64,000 nt of DNA from the NCBI GenBank assembly GCA_029582155.1, contig CM055901.1:57596740-57660739 (forward strand). Reading direction: 5' to 3'. Shown here in pieces: positions 46,281 to 55,835 of the stretch. The position numbers and the translations under genes are program-made. How positions within the stretch are numbered: position 1 is the first letter of the stretch; the number at the start of each line of letters is the position of its first letter. This DNA is from Panopea generosa. Taxonomy: Eukaryota > Mollusca > Bivalvia > Adapedonta > Hiatellidae. The notes beneath the pieces are model-generated. The model did no database searches. It worked only from the letters and a program-made list of their open reading frames with translations, and was not told where the DNA came from.

Positions 46281-46794
46281 AAGGAATTTGAAATATCTCT
46301 GAATGTAACGAACGAAATGCTTACAGTCACTACTTATACGTTAACCTTTGTTGTTATATTGTGAAAAGAAATCCTTAAATGGCATAATCATGAGACTGTT
46401 CGATAAAAAAATTAAAACAAATAAACATTTTAAGAAAAAAAGGTAAGTTATAAGTGAGTTTTACATATTTCTTCTTCATGTACATGGGATGTAGGTGGGA
46501 AATGATTTGTTTATTAAATTGTTTCAGAAAGTTACAGCACTATTTTTTGACATTACGAGAGACCATTAAGTATCTATTTCTGTAAAAGTTACTATATCTT
46601 GGTTACATAGTATCGCGTATAAGTGATGATAGGAAAGCTCATGCATATTCCACATAAATCAACATTGAACAATATATATATATTCTTAACATGCACGCAC
46701 GCACAATTAACGTTCCATACTATTCATCTATTCATTTCTTTCGTGTAGCTGTTGTGGTTCTTACGTTGATTTTTCTTTTTCTTTCCCCTGGTTT

Positions 46795-47420
46795 TCATCC
46801 CATTGATTTCGGTGCTACAACCGTGGTACTGCCATCTTCAGAACATATTGTACTCTTGACTTTTTTAACAAATTTTCTAAATTTATTATACAAAATGTCC
46901 CGTTCGTTCTGTGTTTTTGCCGCCCAAACTACTTTTGATAAAGAAAAGTGCCTGTGACTGTCTGCACAGGCCCAGACCAACTAGGTCGCGATGAAGCCCT
47001 TTATAATGGGCGTTGACCAAGTCCTCGACACCTGAAACAAAATCCACAAGAGACTTGGACTTCCATTCGATGGTTTGTTTCAGTACATGGTTTATTGATT
47101 CGCAGTTGTTGTTGGTCCATGACGTTTCTATTAACCCAGCGCGCGAAGGTTCATTGACCTTTGATTGAAGTTGGCCCTTTAATTTTCTTTCGAAGTACAT
47201 GGAGAAATTATTCTTCTTGATCAAACGACTCGCTTCTTCATAGAGATGACCTCAAAACATAAGCTGTCGTCAGTATTGACGAGGCCGTTGTTACGGAATA
47301 ACTTTTCCAATATTTCTGTTCTGTCTTTCTTGTCAAGCAAATCGTCAATCAATTTTTGTTTGGCATTTTCCCACAAGTGTCGCGTGCACAGTATATGAGG
47401 TTTTACCGAATTCATGTTAT
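46795..47420 (-). pseudogene. Decayed MULE-type transposase C-terminal part
   Basis: Three frames in series: PHILCTRHLWENAKQKLIDD (47221-47415), then SWTNNNCESINHVLKQ (46886-47224), then HFSLSKVVWAAKTQNERDIL (46795-46980). This order (CTxHLxxN, W-T-N-N-x-C-E-S-x-N, then a terminal basic YNKFRK) is that of the MULE transposase domain and its C-terminal region as I know it from invertebrate genomes. At least two frameshifts break it. It lies only 150 bp downstream of MAP3K1 exon 1 and has no visible terminal repeats. Confidence 0.6.
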
Positions 47421-47568
47421 TGGATCAGTGGCAGCTGTCAGTCTCATCATTACCAAAAATCATGTATCCACCATATGCATGCGTTCTTAATGGTGAATTT
47501 AGCCTGGAAATTTACATCATTAAATAACAACCAATGACACAATGTTTACAAAAAATACGATACTGTAC

Positions 47569-47750
47569 CCAGTTGAGAGCAGAGAGTCCATGGATTTTGC
47601 CTTTATTGGTGACTGGACTGGTTTCAAACGTTTCCTCCAATTATGAGGTCCTTGGTAGTTCTCTCGTTGCTCGTTGTCACTGTCGTAACCATTTGCATCA
47701 TCGAAATCAGTGACATCGTCAACGGACAGTGCTGATCCACTAGCAGCCAT
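47569..47750 (-). CDS. MAP3K1: MAP3K1 exon 1, start codon
   Basis: The ATG at 47748-47750 has a good context (A at -3, G at +4). The longer open frame to 47780 starts at TTG, so this ATG is the first in frame. It encodes MAASGSALSVDDVTDFDD, an acidic stretch, then HNWRKRLKPVQSPIKAKSMD, comparable to human DWRRRQLRKVRSVELDQLP. Donor GTACAG. It ends with GG, completed to Gly by the first base of exon 2. Much shorter than the Ala/Pro-rich N-terminus of human MEKK1. Confidence 0.85.
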
Positions 47751-48469
47751 ATTGAAAACAACTGTCAAGTTCCTGAACAAACATTGGCTTGGCTATGAAC
47801 TCCTTGCACGTGTAGAGTTGTCGTCTTAGATCAACAGATAAGTATAATATTTATTATTTTGAAAGTATCACAGCTCACAAATATAACTTCAAATATAATG
47901 TCAACGGCTTTTCACTGCAAGTTTTCTAAGGAAATTCCCTTTATTCCCGCGAATGTTTTCAAGCCTCGTATTGATATTTTTTGTTTCCAAATTTAGAAAC
48001 AGATGGTCGGTGCGTGTTATACAGATTTTAAATAAAACGAAATATAATTACAATTAACCGATATGACCAAAATTTTTGTCGCAATGACGATTAAAATATT
48101 TTAATGGCATTCTTAAAATTAATTTATTTCATTTACATACTATATTTGAACACCGTTGGTGTCTATATGATTGATTGGGTTTAGATTTAGATTTTTATTA
48201 TTTGGATATCCAAATCTACTGTCTATAGGGAGAAGTAAAATAAAAATAAATAAAAAGGCTCCTTAGAGACGTGCAATATGTCGCACTGAAATGGCCCCAT
48301 ATAACGTAGTCAAAACGGCCCAATTACATTTATTTTAGATTTGTGTCTCTTTCTTAATTAGTCCTAGTAAAAAAAAGAAGAAGAAAGTATATTTGACGAC
48401 TTGATGATCAATTGAGATGTGAATATAACGATTCATTGCGCGCAATGACAGAGCTCTGTGGTATATACG
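47751..48469. promoter_or_regulatory. Intergenic segment upstream of MAP3K1
   Basis: About 0.7 kb between the MAP3K1 start codon and a rightward gene-start-like unit at 48470. This head-to-head layout would allow a shared promoter. No TATA box at a convincing distance or other element could be fixed by eye. The call rests on position only. Confidence 0.35.
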
Positions 48470-48985
48470 CATATAGTTTTATTTCATTGCCAATAACACC
48501 GTGTCCAAAAGTTTCCGGAGTAGGTGAGGTAACGTTGGGTGGCGGTTGGATTTGGGATCAGTGGTAAGAAAACTCTTTTTTTAACTATTATTGAATATTT
48601 TTGGGATAACTGAGTCGAGCAAGATGATGTCGTATCATTTCTGATCACTCGACAGCAACCGAATATGTGCAGATTGTAGCCGTTTTCTTGATATTTCGGG
48701 AATTACAAGGACTTTTCTGTGTAAACATTGGCATGAGTGTTTTAATTGTGCGAAAACTGTCTTGTTTCCGAACATAATTTGATATATCATTTGCTTTTAT
48801 AAGCAACACCCTCCTCAACATTATATTTTTACTCCATTCGGTCTTTTACTAGTGTAAAATTGATTTAGTGACGGGTTTATGGTGAAAAATCAGCGTAACG
48901 ATGGAGGAGCTGGTGGAGCTGTTTGAAAGTTGCGTAACGCTGGAGGATGGTGGATTTACTAAAAGCCATTTTTTTGTTGTTTTCG
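48470..48985 (+). repeat. Gene-start duplication, copy 1 (plus strand)
   Basis: Matches the reverse complement of 53335-53870 along about 500 bp (CACCGTGTCCAAA, GATCAGTGGTAAGAAAACT, ATGATGTCGTATCATTTCTG, GCAACACCCTCCTCAACATT, ATGGAGGAGCTGGTGG). The match covers a first exon with GTAAGA donor, an intron of about 330 bp and the start of exon 2, then stops. In this copy the first exon has lost the ATG and Gly-rich frame seen in copy 2. Confidence 0.85.
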
Positions 48986-49056
48986 ATACAAACACGTGTC
49001 TGCTCGATTGCCAATATAATGTAAAACTATTACAATATGTTACGACGATGAAATAG
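48901..49056 (+). CDS. Candidate small frame in duplication copy 1
   Basis: The ATG frame encodes MEELVELFESCVTLEDGGFT then diverges from copy 2 and stops after 51 codons. The first 20 residues differ from copy 2 at one place, which suggests coding constraint or recent copying. An acceptor AATCAG lies 7 bases before the ATG. Protein family not recognised. It may be a broken paralogue. Confidence 0.35.
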   Translation: MEELVELFESCVTLEDGGFTKSHFFVVFDTNTCLLDCQYNVKLLQYVTTMK

Positions 49057-49756
49057 GCTCATATAAGGCAAATCAAATTAAAAATTGCCATACATGCTTA
49101 TATCACACGAGATATATCGATTTTATCAAAACATCCACACGGAAGGTTCTCAATATTTTATGTATGTATTGAGATCGTTTTGGGAATATTACAGTGCTTT
49201 GTCTTTAATACTATAGTAAAAAATAGAAAGAAAATGAAATATTTGTTTTATTTAAACTACAAATTAAAAGCAACATGCATTTTTCCCGAGGGCAGGTCAC
49301 GAATAGGTGCTAGGGTCATTACGTACTATCCTTCCACATGCCGTAATTTATAACTAAATGTCATATATATATATATTCACAAAATTGGGGCATAATTTAA
49401 GAAAATGTGTCGTAAATGTTCAAAATAGCAAACTAGTATAAATAGTCAAACCTGTATAAGTGGTCACCTCTATTAAGCAGCCACTTGTCTTAATCAGCCA
49501 CATTTGCTATTTCCTATTTCTACGCTTTCAAAGTAAATTAACCTGTCTTAAAAGGTCACTTTTTCTCCTTCCCATGACCGGCTGCTTAAGACAGGTTTGA
49601 TTGTATTATGTTTTTCTTCTATCCAATATTGGGTACATAACTATAAAAGCTATTTTTAGTAGTTAATAAGTTAGACGTTAAGGTCGAACAATCACAACTG
49701 ACCGTTTAAATTACTTTATTTCACTCTGGACATTTTCATTAATTTCACTTAAACTT
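48986..49756. other. Stretch without recognised features
   Basis: AT-rich. 49440-49600 (TCAAACCTGTATAAGTGGTC ... CTGCTTAAGACAGGTTTGA) forms an inverted repeat, probably a small MITE-like sequence. No exon seen. Confidence 0.4.
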
Positions 49757-51184
49757 TTTTATGCCCTCACAAAAAAAAATTGGGGTGGCATATCGTAATC
49801 GCAGCGTCCGTCCGTCCGTCCGTCCGTCTGTCCGTCCTTCCGTCCGGTGTTTCGTTTCAGGCCTGTATCTTTGTCATGCATAGATAGATTTTGTTGATAC
49901 TTGGTACAAATGATCAACATAACATGACGACGTGTTGCGAGTAAGACCCACACCCGTATCTCAAAGGTCAAGGTCACAATTTGAGTTTGTTTGAATACAC
50001 TTTGAGTCTGTGTGAGATTTCGTGTCCGGCCTGTAACTTTGTCATGCATAGATGGAATTTAAAGATACTTGCTACAAATGATCAACATAACATGACGACG
50101 TGTCGCGAGTAAGACCCACACCAGTAACTCAAAGGTAAACGTCACTATTTAAGTTTGTTTGACAACACTTCGAGTCTGTGTGAGATTTCGTGTCCGGCCT
50201 GTAACTTTGTCATGCATTGATGGATTTTATAAATACTTGCTACAAATGATCAACATAACATGACGACGTGTCGCAAGTAAGACCCACATCCGTACCTCAA
50301 AGGTCAAGGTCACAATTTGAGATTGACAACACTTTGAGTCTGTGTGAGATTTTGTGTCCGGCCTGTAACTTTGTCATGCATAGATGGATATTTATAAATA
50401 CTTGTTGTAAATGATCAACATAACATGACGACGTGTTGCACTTAATACCCAAACTCTTACTTCAAAGGTCAAAGTCACAATTTATCTTTGTTTGACAACA
50501 CTTTCAGTCATTTTGACATTTCTTGTCTGGTCTGTCATCTATGGATAAATTTTAAAAACACTTGGCTCAGTTGATCAACATGACTTACTTAGGTGTCGCA
50601 TGTAAGACCCAGAAACTTTTCTCAAAGATCAAGGTCACACTTTCAATTTGTTTGATATTGCGTGTCTGGTCTGTGACTTTGACTTTAACTTGGCTCAATT
50701 TATCAAGATGACATGACGACGTTTCATAAGTAAGACCCATACCTCAAAGGTCAAGGTCACACTTTTAGTATGTATGGCAACACTTTGAATCTGTTTGAGA
50801 TTTCAAGCCCGTCCTTTAACTTTATCATACATGGATGGATTTTAAAAAGACTTGGCTCAATTTATCAACAATTGATCTGTAACTTTGTCTTACATTTAGG
50901 GACTTTAAAACAGCTTGAAAGCATGTCATGATGATGTTTCAGCAGCATTTAATTGTTGAAATACCCAGACCATTACATCAGATGTCAAGGTCAAGGTTAC
51001 ACAAAGGTCAAGGTTACGCTTTAATGTGAAAAAAACCCATGAAATTGCATGTCTAGTCTGAATTATCAGTCCATTACTTTTTATATTCATAGATACAGCT
51101 CTACCTATTATAACATAATTATATTGTTATTTTTCAACGACCATTTGGGGGGCATGCGACACTTACCAGTGACATTTCTTGTTT
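49757..51184 (-). repeat. Pearl/Helitron-like repeat family E
   Basis: Reads on the minus strand from ACAAGAAATGTCACTGGTAA (right edge) to a terminal hairpin TATGCCACC/GGTGGCATA-like at the left (49760-49790), next to a (CCGT)n microsatellite at 49808-49845. The core has about seven units of roughly 170 bp (TCAAAGGTCAAGGTCACAAT, GTCCGGCCTGTAACTTTGTC, TAACATGACGACGTGT). Same order of parts as family B. Confidence 0.75.
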
Positions 51185-52075
51185 CTATAATGTATATGTA
51201 CATGACATGAAAATACCACAGTACATAATTTCACTCGTGGTTTTGGAAAAGGGCAAATTTCTAGTAAATGGTTAAAAGATTGAAAATCATCAATGACAAA
51301 ACATTTGGAACTGTGTGATAAAATAAAAGTCACGACCATTTTGTATTTTTAAAGATGTTTTACTCATTGTTTCAAAACCTGCAAGCCAGCACTAGCTTTA
51401 TAAAATAAATAACTAATTTTATTAAACTATTAAGTTGTGTATTGCAATGATAGGAGGTTATTATTTTCATAGGAGTACAGATTGATTTATGTGTAGACAT
51501 GGAGAAATATTAATTTCAACATCAAGTTTTCAAGTTTTATTCAGCAACTAGGCCCATAAAGGCATCAATCATATACAGCAATAGATTAATAAACATGAAA
51601 TGAACTACATGTTTATAATACAAACAGTGACAGAAGCACATTGACTAGTTATAAACATTAATATCAAACTCAAGAAGCTGACTAGTATTAACTAGATATC
51701 AAACATTAAACATATGAAGTTACATGTCACTAATCTTATATTAGTATTATAATTTTGCAATTTAAACACATAGAGTATAATAATATAACTTGCATTATTT
51801 TCTTTAGAAAAAAATGCTCTTTATCAGAAAGTCTGTACCATGTGTTCCTTTAACACCAATATGTTTTATAAAGTTAGTTCCCCTTTTGTTTAAATTATAT
51901 AAAATGGTTTTGTTGATTAAGGGGATGTGATTGCCTATTTATTTCGTATTTAACATTACTGAAGTTCAGTTTTTGCAATTAAATGGAAAAAGATCTGTCT
52001 TTGTTTGCTGATTTTTTTTTCTAAAAGTCCAGAAAATATTTAAAATTCAATGCCAAGTCTTTTAGACGAGTATTT
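51185..52075. other. Stretch without recognised features
   Basis: AT-rich; no exon, SINE or element end recognised. Confidence 0.4.
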
Positions 52076-52205
52076 TTATTCGTCTTTCCTGTGATGTTGT
52101 CTGGCTGGTAATGGCCCTCGAGATGGTGCTGAAGACGCAGATATTGTCCCCAATCGAATCTTCCTTTTTGCTTTTTTGCGTGCTTGGTCGTCAAATGCGT
52201 GATTT
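52076..52205 (-). CDS. Candidate 3'-terminal exon, minus strand
   Basis: Acceptor TTTGTCTTTTCAG then a frame encoding NHAFDDQARKKAKRKIRLGT, a Ser/Pro/Arg tail and a stop at 52076. A second phase stays open to 52021 (QKGRFDWGQYLRLQHHLEGH). I cannot tell which phase is used. It could be the end of the gene that starts at 53856, but no phase-matched donor was found. Not recognised. Confidence 0.3.
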
Positions 52206-52294
52206 CTGAAAAGACAAATTTGACAGATAATATGAAATGTTCATTGCATGATTGATTCATTTTCGCTTTACTCCGTTAATCAACAGTATTTTAG

Positions 52295-52498
52295 TTAAGT
52301 ACGGCGGTCAGTGGATCTAACTATGTCCTTGGTTTAAATAAAAATTTAATGTACTATGAACCAGAGGTGGTGAACAAATTACATAGAGTATTGGGTCCAT
52401 TGATGTTGGAGGATGTGGCCAAACTGGTATTCGGACTTACCACATATTCTGAACCCTTATCATATGAGTTTTCTCGATTCGACAACGCATTGAGAAAG
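52295..52498 (+). CDS. Unrecognised internal exon, plus strand
   Basis: A 204-bp exon, 68 codons, phase 0 both sides; acceptor CAGTATTTTAG, donor GTTAGT. It encodes SNYVLGLNKNLMYYEPEVVN, KLHRVLGPLMLEDVAKLVFG and SYEFSRFDNALRK. The amphipathic character and lack of low complexity argue for a real exon. I do not recognise the family. Two in-phase terminal exons lie downstream (53062-53121 and 54606-54668). Confidence 0.55.
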
Positions 52499-53061
52499 GT
52501 TAGTGCAGTAGATCAACAGTTGTATAGCAAATTAAATAATGTGGTCATCTAATCTTAAAAGCATATCCTGATTTTCAAACAATATTTAGTATTAATCTAA
52601 GAAACTGACACTTTTTCGTGTCGAAATGTGAAAAATCCAGATTTTTTTCGAAACATCCGTTTTACTGTATCGAACTTATTGAAGTCATGAATAACCGGTT
52701 ATGGCACTACCAGATCAGTCTGGAGAGAAATAATTATTTAGGTAAATTGACACTTTTTCAGGTCCTTCATGGGAATCAACAGCTATAAGTTTAAAAATGA
52801 AAACCTTATCACTATAGGGCAATCGGTTATTTCACCTAGCTCATCCTGTGCACTGCATTGATCATTTTCGTGTACTAGATATAAACCGCTTGTCCTTGAT
52901 GTTCGCATAAAAAATCCCCTGTTAATAATACAAACATACTTTTACAAAAGAAAAGGAAGTGAATATTGTGTTTCGTAATTGGGCAATAATAATTTAAATT
53001 AGTAAAATTTTACTCAACAGGAATATCATGACTTGTGTCCTGATTTAATATTTTTTTGTAG

Positions 53062-53121
53062 GACCGTATGATGAGTCCAACAAAAGAAGACAAACTTGTA
53101 AATGGGAATGACTGGCACTAA
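53062..53121 (+). CDS. Candidate terminal exon, alternative 1
   Basis: Acceptor TATTTTTTTGTAG, then DRMMSPTKEDKLVNGNDWH and TAA. Phase 0 joins it to the exon ending at 52498. Polar tail, family unknown. Confidence 0.35.
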   Translation, partial: DRMMSPTKEDKLVNGNDWH

Positions 53122-53339
53122 CTCACACCAAAAGCCTACCGGGTAACTGATTACACTTAGCTGTGCTTAGAGTGTTAGTTGTGCATTATTTCATACTTAT
53201 TAAAATCTATTTGTCTTTTATACTGCTCATAATGGCAATTATCAGTTTGATTTTCTTTACAGTACATACATACACCATAGTAACATTTTTGAAATATATT
53301 TACAACAGAGTAACAACCGAAAAGTTGATCGCTTGCATG

Positions 53340-53430
53340 AGAAGCCTTAGAAAAAGCGCTTTCAGTAAATCCACCATCCTCCAGCGTAACGCAACTTTCA
53401 AACAGCCCCACCAGCTCCTCCATCCTTGTG
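53340..53430 (-). CDS. Candidate second exon of the same unrecognised gene (3' border unknown)
   Basis: Acceptor GAAAAATCAG, then TRMEELVGLFESCVTLEDGG and FTESAFSKASHASDQLF. The frame stays open to 53175 but no good donor is visible; GTTGTT after Leu-Phe and GTAAAT 12 bases later are weak options, so the left border here is approximate. Translation could also start at the internal Met (53423). Confidence 0.42.
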
Positions 53431-53761
53431 CTGATTTTTCAATATAAAACCGTCACTAAATCAATTTAACACTAGTAAAAGACCGAATTGGGTAAAAATA
53501 TAATGTTGAGGAGGGTGTTGCTTATAAAAGAAAATGATATATCAAATTATGTACGGTAACAAGACAGTTTTCGCACTTTTAAAACACTCGTGCCAATGTT
53601 TTCACAGAAAATTCCTTGTATTTCCCGAATGATCAAGAAAACGGCTACAGTCTGCACATATTCGGTTGCTGTCGAGTGATCAGAAATGATACGACATCAT
53701 CTTGCTCGACTCAGATTTTCCAAAAATTATCAACAATAGTTAAAAAAGATAGTTTTCTTAC

Positions 53762-53856
53762 CGCTGATCGCGAATCCCACCGTCATTCAACGTTACCCCA
53801 ACGTTACCTCCACCGCCACCTCCGGAAACGTTTGGACACGGTGAATAAGTATTCAT
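53762..53856 (-). CDS. Candidate first coding exon of an unrecognised gene
   Basis: Starts at ATG 53856 and encodes MNTYSPCPNVSGGGGGGNVG then VTLNDGGIRDQ. Donor GTAAGA at 53756-53761. It ends two bases into an Arg codon that the exon starting at 53430 would complete. A Gly-run N-terminus followed by a conserved acidic segment is seen; no family recognised. Confidence 0.45.
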
Positions 53857-54192
53857 GTATATAGCAAATGGGTTGGACCACAAGTTCTCGCAACTTAGAT
53901 TCGGTCCTTCCCTCACCATATCATAAACAGTAATTGACAATAGCTTATATGTAAACAGTTTTCACAATACTAGCAATAACTTTTTATGTAAAAATAACAG
54001 GTATAATGCAAAAGTTAATCAAATAATGAAATGAACAGCGAGAGAATAATAATAGAAATGAAGGAGTTAAAGAAGGAATGACATATTTATGGACATATAG
54101 TAGCAAAGTTTTGTTAGATAGAGCCAATGTTTCGAATGGAATCACGTTAAGAAAATTTTAGGAAACAAATATGTTTTGAAGTAGCATTAAAG

Positions 54193-54245
54193 GTAAGGCG
54201 TGCGTCTGTCAATCTAGAGGTCTAACGTTTGAGCCTGTCTAGCGA
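54193..54245 (+). repeat. tRNA-like SINE head fragment
   Basis: GGCGTGCGTCTGTCAATCTA and ACGTTTGAGCCTGTCTAGC resemble the region around the B box of family 1 SINEs. The body is missing. Confidence 0.4.
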
Positions 54246-54353
54246 CATTTTTTATTATAAATAAAAATGTATATAAAAAAATCAAGGTATACATGCTATT
54301 ATGTTTATCTTTATTTAAAAGAATTAAGTTATAAATGTATGAACATTCACTTA

Positions 54354-54455
54354 AGTATATTTGCCGCCCCCATCCAACCTCCACCCCTAACATTAATTTC
54401 TGGATCCGCACATGCGCACCCCCTCTAAACTGAAATCCTGGATCCGCCCCTGTGC
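54354..54455 (-). mobile_element. hAT (Tip100/Zaphod-like) terminal fragment
   Basis: On the minus strand it begins CAGGGGCGGATCCAGGATTT, a widespread hAT-Tip100 terminus, and repeats GCGGATCCAGAAATTAA about 45 bp further in. The other end was not found. Confidence 0.55.
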
Positions 54456-54605
54456 AATGCCGATGAAAAAAAAAAAATAAAATTGTCATTTTTTACTAGA
54501 CAACATGTCAAATTGATGGTCAGAATGTATTTCATTAATAGTGCAGCTTATTATTCAAAAAAAGGAATTAAAAAAGAACTTTAATTATATAAATATTTAT
54601 TTCAG

Positions 54606-54668
54606 GGAATTATATACGGTAGAGATCTAACCAAGTCCTTGTCCTTTTTTAAAAAACAAGTTCGCTGA
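54606..54668 (+). CDS. Candidate terminal exon, alternative 2
   Basis: Acceptor TATTTATTTCAG, then GIIYGRDLTKSLSFFKKQVR and TGA. Phase 0 also fits the exon ending at 52498, so the unrecognised gene may end here or at 53121. Its acceptor is stronger by eye than that of alternative 1. Confidence 0.42.
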   Translation, partial: GIIYGRDLTKSLSFFKKQVR

Positions 54669-55559
54669 AGAAGAAAAAAAATCCAATGAATTAATTTCGT
54701 TTATTTATTATTCGTAAAATTGTAATTTCTCTAATCGGAAGTTACTACTGTTGTTGACAACTGCGACGCCGAATACATCAGGTAACATCTTATATATTGT
54801 TTTCTTGGCACTTCGTGTGCAATTAAAAAATCAAAAAGATGTAAAACACTTTAAATTAAATTCCAAGCGACAATGAATACGTTTTGTTTTGTTTTGCAGT
54901 TTCAGTAATTTATTTTTGCAAATGCGTCCTGTCCGTTTTCGGATATACTTATCTGCAATAATTCGGATAGTTCATATTTCGGACAGATTATGGAAATGAG
55001 TAATTAAACAATTTGAGTAATAATCATGATTTAACATGACTTAAAAACGAATTTATTCTCTCTCTCTCATATAGTTAGCCTTAATTACTGAAGACTTGTC
55101 CTGGCCCAAATAGCTCAGTCCGTGTCCGGTCTGATTGTTAAAGTGACAGCAGTCACCCATCCAAGTACTGACCCTGTACTTCCTTCCTTAACTTCCAGTA
55201 CAGTCATTGCACTTCAACCATGTTGCATTTAAAGCTTGCTTAATTAAGAGGCTATTGTAAGTGACCTATGTACATTCACTACAATCCTCCCCTCGTTAAC
55301 CTCTAGGGCTTCGCCCCAACTGCATAGTCTGTAGCTTTCCGCAGTTCCATATCCTATTCCCATCCCAAGGAAAGAGAAATTTGTTCAGATGCAAGTTCGA
55401 AAGTTAATCTTCATCACCAAATTGACAGCTTTTGCCCATCCAAGTACTAAAATTTACTTTGTTGCTCAACTTCCATTACAGTCGGTGCACTTCATATTTG
55501 CACTTCAACCATGTTGCTGTAAAAGCTAGCTTAATAGCAGGGCTGTTGATGTGATCTAT
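54669..55559. other. Stretch with a tRNA-like head only
   Basis: CTGGCCCAAATAGCTCAGTC at 55103 resembles a tRNA A box. A segment with CCATCCAAGTACTGACCC and CTTCAACCATGTTG near 55155-55230 recurs near 55435-55520, a local duplication of about 300 bp. No coding exon seen. Confidence 0.45.
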
Positions 55560-55835
55560 GTATATTCGCTACACTATCAATCTAGGGCTCATGAGTTTGA
55601 AATCTCTGCTTGACCACAATCTCTGTGCTGATTGATAAATGGCATTGCAAGATACAATGTCATTCATCCCTCACCGCTGAATCAAGTGGGAAAGTTATCA
55701 GCTACTTGCTGAGATGTGTGTGCTTGAGACAGAGTACTGGTCAACCTTTGTGTATTACAGGAAAGAGTGGTTAGGTCAACTTGTCATTTTTTAGCCATTG
55801 ATGGATTAAAAATGATGGTAAATATTCAAGCAAAT
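55560..55835 (+). repeat. tRNA-derived SINE, family 1
   Basis: CATGAGTTTGAAATCTCTGC (B-box side), GAATCAAGTGGGAAAGTTAT, CAGCTACTTGCTGAG, tail CATTGATGGATTAAAAATGA. Confidence 0.68.

Larger units (their letters stand above)
1..47750 (-). other. MAP3K1: MAP3K1 (MEKK1) gene, 5' two thirds, 15 exons
   Basis: This entry is the gene span; exons follow separately. MEKK1 is a cytosolic MAP kinase kinase kinase that feeds JNK/p38 and ERK pathways and also has a RING-type E3 ligase activity and a TOG-like domain that binds tubulin. Seen here: 15 minus-strand exons with GT..AG borders whose phases all match, giving 2,810 coding bases from an ATG at 47750 to base 1. The domain order (Trp-Lys motif, pre-SWIM block, SWIM, RING, TOG-like, Ser/Thr linker) is that of animal MEKK1. 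The C-terminal kinase domain is not in the window and should lie beyond base 1. Introns range from 295 bp to 16 kb and are full of repeats. The family assignment comes from recognising motifs by eye, not from a search; the combination of SWIM, RING and TOG in this order is very specific. Confidence 0.93.
53335..53870 (-). repeat. Gene-start duplication, copy 2 (minus strand)
   Basis: Inverted partner of 48470-48985, 4.9 kb apart. This copy keeps an open first exon with a start codon and GTAAGA donor, so it looks like the original or the still-working one. Confidence 0.85.

Noticed and set aside
52021..52260. MBT-domain-like FDWGQYL motif on the minus strand
   Set aside because: Only seven residues resemble the start of an MBT repeat; the downstream pattern is missing and the phase is uncertain.
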